Shown here: piece after piece, positions 40,507 through 49,366 of the stretch
Layout: every line of letters starts with the position of its first letter
How positions within the stretch are numbered: position 1 is the stretch's first letter
Source: JBMYYE01 sp049609065
GTDB lineage: Bacteria > Pseudomonadota > Alphaproteobacteria > Rhodobacterales > Rhodobacteraceae
Length of the DNA stretch: 54,497 bases
Reading direction: 5' to 3'
NCBI GenBank assembly: GCA_049609065.1
Contig: JBMYYE010000003.1
Coordinates: forward strand, 1 to 54,497
Notes under the pieces: model-generated
What the model was told of the DNA's origin: nothing
The model's input: the letters and a program-made list of their open reading frames with translations, nothing else
Databases searched by the model: none
Translations under genes and position numbers: made by a program

Positions 40507-41700
40507 TCACGGATAGATAATTGTGGCTTCTGAAAGCAACTCAGCCATATAGCCCGCCGCATAGGATGTGATGCGCTCATTGCGCAATTGATCCAACACT
40601 TCTGCGCGTGAGGCTTCTTGGTCCGCTAAGGATACGCGGCCACAGAGCATAAGCAAAACCCGCGTGGCACCCCCATTTCGTGTGAGTGCGATGGAGGTTT
40701 CTCCATCATCAAGTCCTGCCAGTTCGCGGCTGATATCTGCTGGGATTGAACCCAAAGGTTTTGTATCGCGTTGGAGTGCTTCTGGGGCCATATCTTTGGC
40801 CACACCATAAAGATCATCACAGGTATCAACGGATTGGCGGATTTTTGTAATCTTTGCGTTTTCTGGCAAAAACAGCTGTGCATATTCAAGAGATTGATTT
40901 GAGGGGCTACCTTTGCGTGTCATTTCCTTGGCGCGAAGTTGGTAAAGCGCGATGCTTTCGCCATTGCGAATGGGTCGGGATACTTCGTTTTCTTTGAGGT
41001 TGCGAACGGCAGACTGAACCGCAGGAGGGAGCGCTTTTAGTGGGATCCAGTTGAGTTTGCCACCTGTGCCTTTGCTGGGCGCGTTGGAATATTTGCGCAC
41101 GGCTTGCGCGAAATCACGCGGCGACGTCATGGCGCTAATTTGATCGGCAAGGGTCAAGGACCGTTTGGCATTATTGGCATCGGCTGGAAGCCGGATTTCT
41201 GACAAAAGGACTTTAACACCAGGGGTGGCACCGCCATTTGCGATGGCGCGTTCGACTTCGCGGTCACTAATTTGTACGAGCCCGACAAATTTGGCGCGCA
41301 CGACTTCGCGCCACAAAAGCCCCGAAGCAATAAAATCACGGAATGTTTCCACTGCGATGCCATTTTGCCCCAAAAGTGTACTAAACTGTTCGACAGTGAG
41401 CCCACCACGCGCGGCGAACTCTTCCATGCCCAGCTGAATTTGGTCGCCCGTGGCGCCAATGCCCATTTTGCGGGCTTCGAGAAGCTGAATGCGTTCATTG
41501 ATCAAGCCATCAAGAGCAACTTTGCGAATATCCCCTTTGGCCCCCAAAGCGCGCACAAATTTCATACGCTGTTGGAGTTCATAGCCCGTTACCGCGCGTT
41601 CATTGACCACCACAACAGGGGCAAACTGATTTTTCGCGTCGGCGCTTGTTACCGAAAACACCACACAAAGGGCGGTGAAAATACGAGTGATAAAAGTCAT
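40507..41700 (-). CDS. surA: SurA-like periplasmic chaperone/peptidyl-prolyl isomerase
   Basis: Outer-membrane-protein chaperone in the periplasm. The 397-residue protein has a signal peptide (about 1-22, ending SADA), a SurA N-terminal chaperone domain (FAPVVVVNERAVTGYELQQR to VEQFSTLLGQNGIAVETFRD) and one recognisable parvulin domain (about 170-265, VKVLLSEIRLPAD, TGGKLNWIPLKALPP). The C-terminal 130 residues look like a degenerate second parvulin plus the final SurA helix. LptD, a major SurA client in E. coli, is encoded just upstream. Confidence 0.9.
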   Translation of the reverse strand: MTFITRIFTALCVVFSVTSADAKNQFAPVVVVNERAVTGYELQQRMKFVRALGAKGDIRKVALDGLINERIQLLEARKMGIGATGDQIQLGMEEFAARGGLTVEQFSTLLGQNGIAVETFRDFIASGLLWREVVRAKFVGLVQISDREVERAIANGGATPGVKVLLSEIRLPADANNAKRSLTLADQISAMTSPRDFAQAVRKYSNAPSKGTGGKLNWIPLKALPPAVQSAVRNLKENEVSRPIRNGESIALYQLRAKEMTRKGSPSNQSLEYAQLFLPENAKITKIRQSVDTCDDLYGVAKDMAPEALQRDTKPLGSIPADISRELAGLDDGETSIALTRNGGATRVLLMLCGRVSLADQEASRAEVLDQLRNERITSYAAGYMAELLSEATIIYP

Positions 41701-41736
41701 GTCATCCTCATTTGCGTGCGATAAGATGCGCGCGTG

Positions 41737-43857
41737 TTAGTGGCTACAACGGCGATCATATGATCCGTTACTCTTGTCATGGCCTGTGAGGCCCAAAAAT
41801 TCAACGGAAATCCTAAATTGTGTATCAAGTTTTTGCTTGGTACTGGCAGAATAGCGTTGATTGATTTTGCTGTTCAGCTTCACACATTCATTGCGGTATT
41901 CCAGCCCGACTTCGCGATTGGTGGCCACACGTTCAACGATATTATACCGTATATCTGCGCGCATGGTCCAATGGCGCGATATGCGCCGCGCCGCGGCCAA
42001 TTCCAATTCGGCATTTTTGCTGCCTGCAAAATCGGGGTCTTTACGCAGCCAAATCAGATTTGAAACCACGGTGTTTTTATCGTTAGTCCACGCCAAACGC
42101 GCGTCAATTTTCGAGGCTTGGAATTTGTCATTAAAAAGCGCGCGCGCGTTAAAAGTGAAATCGCTGTTGAACGCGACATGGCTTGACGCGACCCAGCTTG
42201 ATTTTTTTCCGTTTGGGCTGGTTGCTTGGTTGAGGCCCGTTTGTTTATCCCCATAGATCACCCGTCCCAAGGACAAGGCATAGATGCGGTCATCCGTGCT
42301 ACGATGTGTCCATGTTGTTCCAAGACTGGCACGAAATCCGTCTTCGATGAGGTCCTCACCTGAAAAACGGCTAAACCCAAAAAGATTGCCTTCGTCGAAC
42401 CCATTACGCGTGGCATTTTCATTGGGTGTTTTTGCGTTGTTGCTTTGGGCCCAATGGAGCTGCATCACGGGTTCAATTATATTGGAAGACCCATCCGCAC
42501 TTTGGCGTTGCCACGGCCAGCGCAATTCAACGCCACCAACAATATGATCACGGTTGAGGGCGCTTTGGGAATATGTGCTATCTTGGTTCACCCAAAATGT
42601 GTCGCTCCCGAGTTGCGCTTCGGTATGGGCGACAATCCCAAGAGGGAGCTGCCAGCGCCGGTTCCAGTCCGCGCGCAAGCTGATGCGGCTAAAATCGCGC
42701 CCCGTGACATCAATGGTGCTGTCCCTTTGAGCTGCGATCCCAGTTGCGGAGAGTTCCACCTCACCGCCAATGGCATTGGGAAATAAGCGCTGTCGGTAGT
42801 CAAAATTGATGAAATCATGGGGGAGGTCATCATTGATTTCGGATTGGCGTAAGGAATGGACATGATAGACGCCAGCATCCACATGTTTGTCGCGGCGTGT
42901 GCGTTGTAGGGTCACATGCGATTGCAAGCGATTTGAGGGCGGGAAGCTATAATTAGAGATATAATCGCGGTCTGAGCTATCTTGCACTTGGAATTTAAGC
43001 GTGTAATCCCGCGCCAAATCAAATTCGCCATAGGCTTCGATATAGCTGCGTGTGCCTGCCACCAAATCATCATCAGAGACAGCCCCTTTGATAGAAAGCT
43101 GTCCTGAGTGAAACGCTTGGCGATATTGGTAGTTGAGTGTCTTGGTTTTGCTTGAAATTTGTGGGGTAAGTGTGAGGTCCTTGTGTTCCCCGAGTTTGAA
43201 AAAATAAGGTGTCAAAATCTGTGTGCCAAGGAGCGTACTAACACGAAGCTCAGGGGCCAAAAGACCTGTTGCGCGTTTGAGGGTTGGGTCCGGAAACCGA
43301 AGGCGTGGGGCATAAAAGACCGGAACACCTAGGACGTAAACGGACGGTTCATCAAAATAGAGCTGTTTTTCGAGGCGGTCATGAATGATCCGTTTGGACC
43401 GAATGTGCCAAATGGGGGTGGGGCTATTGGTGCAAATTTTACAGCTAGAGGCCACGGTTTTGCGAAACTGTGCATAGCGCCCTTGTTCATGGTAATATTC
43501 TGAAGACGCCACTTGCATCCGATCGCCAATCAAGATGCGTGCACCTTTGATGATCCCTTCTCTGAGCCCCCGGTTGAGTTCGGCTTCGCTGGCTAAAATC
43601 CGTGTGCCATCTGCGGATTTTAAGGTAATTGGACCTTTGATGGTTAGGGTTTCGCTTTGAGGATCATAGGTCAGGTTTTGGGCTTTTAATGTTGTGCCAT
43701 CTTGGAAAATCTCAACGGATCCGGTTGCCTCAACGGAACCTGATGCGGTGACGGTAATCTGATCTGCGACCAAGGCCGCGGGATCAACAGCCAGCGCCAC
43801 AGATGGCGCTGTAAGCCCGATCGATAGGGCGACGGCTTTCAAAAGGTGACGCGTCAT
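41737..43857 (-). CDS. lptD: LPS-assembly outer-membrane protein LptD
   Basis: Inserts lipopolysaccharide into the outer leaflet with LptE. The 706-residue product has a signal peptide (about 1-23), an OstA/LptA-like beta-jellyroll (about 30-130, ITVTASGSVEATGSVEIFQD) and a C-terminal LptD beta-barrel. C139-x2-C142 (SSCKICTNS) and a C-terminal RRCSH hold the cysteines likely to form the disulfides. ATG 43857 has GGAGGATGG upstream and overlaps the lptG stop; the frame extension to 43920 lies inside lptG. Confidence 0.93.
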   Translation of the reverse strand: MTRHLLKAVALSIGLTAPSVALAVDPAALVADQITVTASGSVEATGSVEIFQDGTTLKAQNLTYDPQSETLTIKGPITLKSADGTRILASEAELNRGLREGIIKGARILIGDRMQVASSEYYHEQGRYAQFRKTVASSCKICTNSPTPIWHIRSKRIIHDRLEKQLYFDEPSVYVLGVPVFYAPRLRFPDPTLKRATGLLAPELRVSTLLGTQILTPYFFKLGEHKDLTLTPQISSKTKTLNYQYRQAFHSGQLSIKGAVSDDDLVAGTRSYIEAYGEFDLARDYTLKFQVQDSSDRDYISNYSFPPSNRLQSHVTLQRTRRDKHVDAGVYHVHSLRQSEINDDLPHDFINFDYRQRLFPNAIGGEVELSATGIAAQRDSTIDVTGRDFSRISLRADWNRRWQLPLGIVAHTEAQLGSDTFWVNQDSTYSQSALNRDHIVGGVELRWPWQRQSADGSSNIIEPVMQLHWAQSNNAKTPNENATRNGFDEGNLFGFSRFSGEDLIEDGFRASLGTTWTHRSTDDRIYALSLGRVIYGDKQTGLNQATSPNGKKSSWVASSHVAFNSDFTFNARALFNDKFQASKIDARLAWTNDKNTVVSNLIWLRKDPDFAGSKNAELELAAARRISRHWTMRADIRYNIVERVATNREVGLEYRNECVKLNSKINQRYSASTKQKLDTQFRISVEFLGLTGHDKSNGSYDRRCSH

Positions 43858-44951
43858 CCATCCTCCAGATGTAAAATAGTGGCCGCCGCTAAAAAGAGGG
43901 TGGCAATAGGGGGGGCCCAAGCCGCGAGCAAGACTGGAAGCCGCCCATCTTCGCCTAATACCCCAGAAAGATTGCGAATGAAATAGAGAGAAAATCCAGC
44001 AATGATCGCAATGATAATGCGATTGCCGACATTTCCGCCGCGATGGGGGCTCATGGTAAAAGCGGCCCCAATGAGAACAATCGAAATCAGGAAAAAGGGC
44101 AGGGCCAGTTCGCTTTGGAACCGCATGATGTATTTATCTGCCGCCAAACCTGCATGCTGTTGCGCTTTGATAAAACCAGGCATGCGCCAAAATGAAATTA
44201 AATCCGATTTTGTCGCACTTTCTTTGATATCTTGCGGTTTATGCGTGGATTGAAACGTCCGTTTTGCCAGCGGCGTCGGGTTCTGGATGAGGATGCCATC
44301 GGTGTTACGCACCCATTCTTGGGCGTTATAAACCGTCCATTTGCCGTTTGACAAAACCGCTTCGGGGGCTTCTAGGCGCTCAAGTAAAACACTTTGCTCG
44401 GAAAATACCAAAATGAGCACATCAGACAGGTCGGTTGCATCCTCATTCAGATGTTGAGCCTGAATAAGGAGGGTTTTACCCGCGGATTTATCACGCAGCT
44501 TTAATCCACCAGCATCAACAATAATGCCAGAGGCCGCCCCATACTGAATTTGATTTTTCTTCACCACATAGAGGCTATCAGAAATGGCGGTGATCGGGCT
44601 CAGAATTGTGAGCGCAAAAAGGCCAATCCCGAGCGCGCCCAAAACAGGCGCAAGCAGGGTTTCAAGGGCAGACCGACCAGACGCGCGCGCAACGACAAGT
44701 TCACTGGTGCGGGCAAACTTTAAAAAGAGCCCGATGGTCGCAAGCAAGATGATCAAAGGCAAAATTTGGTAAATCTGCTTTGGCAGGGTGAGCAATGTCA
44801 TCTGAAGCACCGCAAAGCCAGACAGATCGTATTTTTCAAAGGCGCGGGCCTGATCAATCATAGCGATGAGCAACATCAAAACGGAAAACCCCGCGCCAAC
44901 GAAAAACACCATTTTTAAAAAGCTAAACGCAAAATAGAGGTGGAGCTTCAT
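43854..44951 (-). CDS. lptG: LPS export ABC transporter permease LptG
   Basis: Inner-membrane permease that with LptF and the ATPase LptB2 extracts LPS. The 365-residue product starts MKLHLYFAFSFLKMVFFVGA, with six predicted membrane segments split by a periplasmic beta-jellyroll (about 130-255). SELVVARASGRSALETLLAP is the cytoplasmic coupling helix. The ATG overlaps the lptF stop (ATGA), and a frame extension to 45110 is rejected because it lies within lptF. lptB is not nearby. Confidence 0.93.
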   Translation of the reverse strand: MKLHLYFAFSFLKMVFFVGAGFSVLMLLIAMIDQARAFEKYDLSGFAVLQMTLLTLPKQIYQILPLIILLATIGLFLKFARTSELVVARASGRSALETLLAPVLGALGIGLFALTILSPITAISDSLYVVKKNQIQYGAASGIIVDAGGLKLRDKSAGKTLLIQAQHLNEDATDLSDVLILVFSEQSVLLERLEAPEAVLSNGKWTVYNAQEWVRNTDGILIQNPTPLAKRTFQSTHKPQDIKESATKSDLISFWRMPGFIKAQQHAGLAADKYIMRFQSELALPFFLISIVLIGAAFTMSPHRGGNVGNRIIIAIIAGFSLYFIRNLSGVLGEDGRLPVLLAAWAPPIATLFLAAATILHLEDG

Positions 44952-46078
44952 AAGGTGGACCCTCGCGCAAAAAAGATCTTTTTGAGCCGTGCAATCATAA
45001 AGGGCCAACGATCCGCGACCCAAAGAAGCCCGATGGCAAGCCCGCCTGCGATTGCGCTCGCGAGGTAATAAAATGCAAAGTTTTGACTGCTGCGGGCTTG
45101 AGACATCCAAAGATTATCAAGGAGTTTGATGGCTAAGATGATGCCAATGGCCACTAGGATCTGCTGCCAAATCCCTGTGCGCGAAAATCCACCTAAATTC
45201 ATGAGCGCAAAGCCCAAAAGCACAATTGCGGCGGCAAAAAGGGGGGCCGCGAGGCGTTCATGCAGATAACTTTCATACCATTTATAGGTGGCCTCATTTG
45301 GGGCCGTTTGCATTTTCTTATAAAGATTTGGGGACGTAAGACCGCTCAGTTTAGATGTGTATTTCGTTTGATTGGCTGCGTTTAACACTTCGAGCCCGTA
45401 GGTTTCGAACTGAATGAACCGGATGTCATCACTACCGGCTTGCTTTTCTTGGATACTGCCGTTTTCCAAAAGTAAAGTGAGGCTATCTTCGGCATCAATG
45501 ACCAAGGCACTTTGCGCGAGGAAAATGGTGTCTTGCCCATCTGAGGTGTCGATGACAACGACATTCGACATGCGCGCGCGGTCCTCAAGGCTTTCAGCGA
45601 AAAATGTGATCGTCGGACTTAAGGATAGGAAAACACCGGGGCGCAATTGGCTACTGAGAAGAGATTGCGCAACCTCATTTTCGCGTTGTACTTTTCGACT
45701 GGCGCTCATGGGTTCGATGAAATGGGTGAGCGTGGCTGAAAACAACGCCAAAAAGAGGCCCATGACAAAAACAGGTTTGGCCAAACGAAAGATCCGCAAT
45801 CCCGTGGATTGTAAAATCACAAGCTCGCTTTCGCTCGACAATCGGTTGATGACGGTGATGACCGCGGCAAAACCTGCGATTGGAAGGACGCGCGAAATAA
45901 GTTCAGGCAATCCCAAAAGCATGAATTCCAAAAATACCCGCAATGAATGACCATTTGAGATCAATTCATCAAAGAGTTTGACCGCGTGATTGATCCAAAG
46001 CACCATGGACAATACGAGGAGGAAGAATAGAAAACTTACCCCCAATTGTGACAGGATATATGTGTCGCGCTTGCCCAC
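44948..46078 (-). CDS. lptF: LPS export ABC transporter permease LptF
   Basis: Partner permease of LptG. The 376-residue protein has the YjgP/YjgQ fold: membrane segments at about 12-33, 50-75 and 95-115, a periplasmic jellyroll, and three C-terminal segments. ESELVILQSTGLRIFRLAKP is the coupling helix, and the family start KRDTYILSQL is present. The start codon is GTG (46078), with AAGGG upstream. First gene of the lptF-lptG-lptD-surA-pdxA-ksgA chain, divergent from pepA. Confidence 0.92.
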   Translation of the reverse strand: MGKRDTYILSQLGVSFLFFLLVLSMVLWINHAVKLFDELISNGHSLRVFLEFMLLGLPELISRVLPIAGFAAVITVINRLSSESELVILQSTGLRIFRLAKPVFVMGLFLALFSATLTHFIEPMSASRKVQRENEVAQSLLSSQLRPGVFLSLSPTITFFAESLEDRARMSNVVVIDTSDGQDTIFLAQSALVIDAEDSLTLLLENGSIQEKQAGSDDIRFIQFETYGLEVLNAANQTKYTSKLSGLTSPNLYKKMQTAPNEATYKWYESYLHERLAAPLFAAAIVLLGFALMNLGGFSRTGIWQQILVAIGIILAIKLLDNLWMSQARSSQNFAFYYLASAIAGGLAIGLLWVADRWPFMIARLKKIFFARGSTL

Positions 46079-46211
46079 GTCCCGTGCCCTTTTTGTCCCA
46101 TAACCGCTCTTTGGGTAAACCTATCGGATTCGCACGCGCTTTGAAACTCCTATCTGGTCAAGGTGCCCCAGACGCGCTAACAAAGCATAAACCAATTTAC
46201 GGAGAACTGCT

Positions 46212-47690
46212 TTGACCGATCCAATACAGCCAAAATTCAATGACCTGAACCTTGACGCGATTGCTGATGTAGACGGGGTGATTGCCATCTTTTCTGGCGA
46301 TGATCGGAAACTGGATCTGGGCGTTCGGCGGTTAAATCGCCTTAGCAAAGGTGCGGTTTTGCGTGCGATTTCTTCTGATGAATTTGGCGATCTCAAAGAG
46401 GGGGATGCGATTGTGTTGCCCTATCTTCCAGGGCTGGCTGCAAAATCGGTTGTGTTGGTCAAATTGCCCGCGCGCCCCCAAGAAGCCGCCGCACGCAAAG
46501 CAGGCGCAACTTTGGCAAAATCTGCGGGCAAAGAGGCGCTCACAATTTTGGCAGGGAACCGCAAAAATGCAGGCCAAATCGCCCTAGGCGCGGTGCTGCG
46601 TGGTTATGAATTTTCTGATCATAAATCAAAACCCGCTGAGGCCCGTGGTGACATCACCGTTTTGGTTAAAGATGGGGCGCAAGCAACCGCCGATTACGCG
46701 GTGCTTTCGGCCATTTCCGAAGGCGTCTTTATGACCCGCGATTTGGTGAATAAACCTGCGAATATCCTCACGACGGAAAGCTTCGCAGATGAACTTCTGG
46801 CGATGAAAGAGTTGGGGCTCAAACTCCGCGTGTTAGAAGAAGACGAGATGCAAAAACTTGGCATGGATGCGCTTTTGGGGGTTGGACGTGGCTCCGTGAG
46901 CCCATCCAAAATCGTGGTTATGGAATGGAATGGCGGCGATAAAAACGCCGAAAAACTCGCACTTGTCGGCAAAGGTGTGGTGTTTGACACGGGCGGCATT
47001 TCGCTTAAACCCGCCGCTGGCATGGAAGATATGACCATGGATATGGGCGGTGCAGGCGTTGTTGCAGGCGTGATGAAAACGCTCGCACTTCGTAAGGCGC
47101 CAGCCAATGTTGTGGGGCTTGTTGGGCTTGTGGAAAACATGCCTGATGGCATGGCGCAGCGCCCGGGCGATGTTGTGACCTCAATGAAAGGTGACACAAT
47201 CGAAGTGATCAACACGGACGCCGAAGGCCGCTTGGTTTTGGCGGATGTGCTTTGGTTTGCGCAAGAGGAATACAAACCGGATGCGGTGATCAACCTTGCG
47301 ACGCTCACGGGGGCAATCATCATTGGCCTTGGTCATGATAATGCAGGCGTCTTTTCCAATAACGAAGCCTTTAGCAAAGCCTTCCTCAAATCGGCGCGTT
47401 TAGAAAGCGAAGGCGCATGGCCAATGCCGATGGATGCGTCTTATGATAAGCTGATCAAATCGCGTGTCGCGGATATCAAAAACACAGGCGGCCGTGCGGC
47501 AGGCTCTGTGACGGCGGCCAAATTCCTAGAGGTGTTTGTCAAAAAGGACATGCCATGGATCCATCTTGATATCGCGGGTGTTGCCTCCGTGAAATCGGAA
47601 ACGGATTTGGCGCCTGCAGGGGCAACAGGCTGGGGCGTGCGCGCCTTGGATCGCTTGGTCAAAGACAAATTCGAACCAAAGCCTGAATAA
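46212..47690 (+). CDS. pepA: Leucyl aminopeptidase PepA (M17)
   Basis: Cytosolic hexameric zinc/manganese exopeptidase removing N-terminal residues. The 492-residue protein has the M17 N-terminal macro-like domain and the catalytic domain: VGKGVVFDTGGISLKPAAGM and the signature NTDAEGRL starting at N334. The start is TTG: GGAG at 46201-46204 lies 7 nt before it, and no closer in-frame ATG precedes the conserved N-terminus. In E. coli PepA also binds DNA; here nothing speaks to that. holC follows after 7 nt. Confidence 0.95.
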   Translation: MTDPIQPKFNDLNLDAIADVDGVIAIFSGDDRKLDLGVRRLNRLSKGAVLRAISSDEFGDLKEGDAIVLPYLPGLAAKSVVLVKLPARPQEAAARKAGATLAKSAGKEALTILAGNRKNAGQIALGAVLRGYEFSDHKSKPAEARGDITVLVKDGAQATADYAVLSAISEGVFMTRDLVNKPANILTTESFADELLAMKELGLKLRVLEEDEMQKLGMDALLGVGRGSVSPSKIVVMEWNGGDKNAEKLALVGKGVVFDTGGISLKPAAGMEDMTMDMGGAGVVAGVMKTLALRKAPANVVGLVGLVENMPDGMAQRPGDVVTSMKGDTIEVINTDAEGRLVLADVLWFAQEEYKPDAVINLATLTGAIIIGLGHDNAGVFSNNEAFSKAFLKSARLESEGAWPMPMDASYDKLIKSRVADIKNTGGRAAGSVTAAKFLEVFVKKDMPWIHLDIAGVASVKSETDLAPAGATGWGVRALDRLVKDKFEPKPE

Positions 47691-47697
47691 CTCAACC

Positions 47698-48168
47698 ATG
47701 GGCGCGGTTTTTTTCTATCATTTGACAGAAACACCTCTTGAACGTGCCTTGCCCCTTTTGGTGGGCAAGGCCGTTCAAGGCGGTTACCGCGTTTTATTGC
47801 GTACAGTTGATGACGCACGTGCAAACTGGCTCGACGACAAACTTTGGACGGACCGCGATGATAGCTTTCTGCCCCATGGCTGTGCGGATGATCCGTTTCC
47901 CGAACAACAGCCTGTTTTGATCACCCATGCGGGCGGGAACCTCAATCAATCTGATTGTTTGATGGTGATGGATAACGCGGATTTAACGCCAGATGAAATT
48001 GCAAGCTTTCGGCGCGTTTGTGTGCTGTTTGATGGCAATGATCCACAATCGGTGGCACGCGCACGTGATCAGTGGCGGGTGTTTTCAAAAACGCCAGAAG
48101 GGGCGCAATATTGGGCCCAAGATGGGGGCTGGGTGAAAAAGGCCGAAAGCGCGCCTCAGGCGGATTAG
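47698..48168 (+). CDS. holC: DNA polymerase III chi subunit
   Basis: Links the clamp loader to SSB at the replication fork. The 156-residue protein opens VFFYHLTETPLERALPLLVG, with VLLRTVDDARANWLDDKLWT and FLPHGCADDPFPEQQPVLIT as the chi-family core. The pepA-holC pair is conserved across proteobacteria. Its stop overlaps the stop of the convergent protease gene by 4 nt. Confidence 0.94.
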   Translation: MGAVFFYHLTETPLERALPLLVGKAVQGGYRVLLRTVDDARANWLDDKLWTDRDDSFLPHGCADDPFPEQQPVLITHAGGNLNQSDCLMVMDNADLTPDEIASFRRVCVLFDGNDPQSVARARDQWRVFSKTPEGAQYWAQDGGWVKKAESAPQAD

Positions 48169-48740
48169 CGTGTTAGAACCATTTCACCACCGCGAATTTC
48201 AATGCTTTGATATCGCTCTAGATAACTCATGCCAAGAAGGTTATCGAACAAATCCCCTTCATTGACAGAGGCCCCAACGCGGGCATCGTGAATGCCGCCC
48301 AAACGCACCTCTTTGAGCGTAATACGCGCGGTGCGCACAAGACCATTGGCCGTGCTGGCAAAGCCCGTAAACCTAAGATCAGCAGGCTTAAAGCCAAGCA
48401 TTTCGGCGGTGTCCATCGTGATCACCACATCCGAAGCCCCCGTATCAATGACAAAAGGCACAGACGTTCCATCAATGTTGAGCCGAATATGGTAATGCCC
48501 GTCATCGCCGCGTGGGATTGTTACGATTTGGCCATTGATGCTTTGGCTTGGTAAAACGTCGCGTTTGATATCCTGCCACAGCCCAATGGCCGCGATGACA
48601 CCAATAAAAATGAGCCCCCAGACCATGGCATAACGCATGGATTGCCCAACATTTTTGCGACTTTCCGCAAAAAACCACCCGCCGATCGCAACCCCCAAAA
48701 GGGCGAGATAGGCAAGCCGGGCAAAATCATCACCTTGCAT
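48165..48740 (-). CDS. Retropepsin-like aspartic protease (TIGR02281 type)
   Basis: A 191-residue membrane protein: two N-terminal helices (about 8-24 and 37-56) and a retropepsin fold with the catalytic D99-T-G (FVIDTGASDVVITMDTAEML). Retropepsins act as dimers and one DTG per chain is expected. The protease domain probably faces the periplasm or lies at the membrane. Bacterial relatives include SpoIIGA-like and RC1339-like proteases; the substrate here is unknown. Its start overlaps the marC stop. Confidence 0.85.
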   Translation of the reverse strand: MQGDDFARLAYLALLGVAIGGWFFAESRKNVGQSMRYAMVWGLIFIGVIAAIGLWQDIKRDVLPSQSINGQIVTIPRGDDGHYHIRLNIDGTSVPFVIDTGASDVVITMDTAEMLGFKPADLRFTGFASTANGLVRTARITLKEVRLGGIHDARVGASVNEGDLFDNLLGMSYLERYQSIEIRGGEMVLTR

Positions 48741-49366
48741 TAGAGGCGCCCCACAGAACTGAAGGCTTCAATAAGGCCATCGATCATGAATTGCACAGAA
48801 AGCGCAGCCAACAGCATCCCCAAAAGCCGCGTCACCACCACCATGCCCGTTTTACCAAGGGCGCGTTCGATTGCAGGCGCCAAGAGAAAGGTGATGAACA
48901 CACAGATCAAAACTGCGCCAACAACGCCCATGAGCGTGGCAAAGCCAACAAATCCTGATCCCAGTTGGTCTGAGAGCAAAATCACCGTGGTCATGGAGCC
49001 GGGACCTGCAATAAGCGGCATGGCAATTGGAAAGACAGACGGATCATGTTCGGCTGCGGCTTGGCCTTTACGGCGTTTGGTGCGGCGTTCAAAGAGCATG
49101 TCAAACGCCGTGAGGAACAACAAAATCCCGCCAGAGATCCGAAAGGCGGCCATCGAAATTCCGATGAAATTCAACACGCTTTCCCCAAATCCGCCAAAAA
49201 TAGCCAAGAGCACAGCCGCCACGATGAGCGACCTGATCGCAATGGCGCGGCGTTCTTGGACGGACTGGCCTTCGGTGAGGGCAATGAAAACCGGCACCAA
49301 GCCAAAGGGATCCACAATAACAAAGAGCGTTACAAACGCTGTGGCCAGCAGGGCGATATCAATCAT
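48740..49366 (-). CDS. MarC family membrane protein (NAAT family)
   Basis: A 208-residue inner-membrane protein with six predicted helices. FVTLFVIVDPFGLVPVFIAL and GISMAAFRISGGILLFLTAF are MarC-family blocks, and FPIAMPLIAGPGSMTTVILL is the conserved middle. The family was once linked to multiple antibiotic resistance; its transport role is not established (some archaeal members move neutral amino acids). ATG 49366 overlaps the ABC-F stop (ATGA). Confidence 0.9.
   Translation of the reverse strand: MIDIALLATAFVTLFVIVDPFGLVPVFIALTEGQSVQERRAIAIRSLIVAAVLLAIFGGFGESVLNFIGISMAAFRISGGILLFLTAFDMLFERRTKRRKGQAAAEHDPSVFPIAMPLIAGPGSMTTVILLSDQLGSGFVGFATLMGVVGAVLICVFITFLLAPAIERALGKTGMVVVTRLLGMLLAALSVQFMIDGLIEAFSSVGRL

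Noticed and set aside
43858..43920. Upstream extensions of lptD (and similarly lptG, ndk, recA, bolA, marC)
   Set aside because: In each case the extension is not conserved-looking, and the chosen ATG has a proper ribosome site or overlaps the preceding stop.
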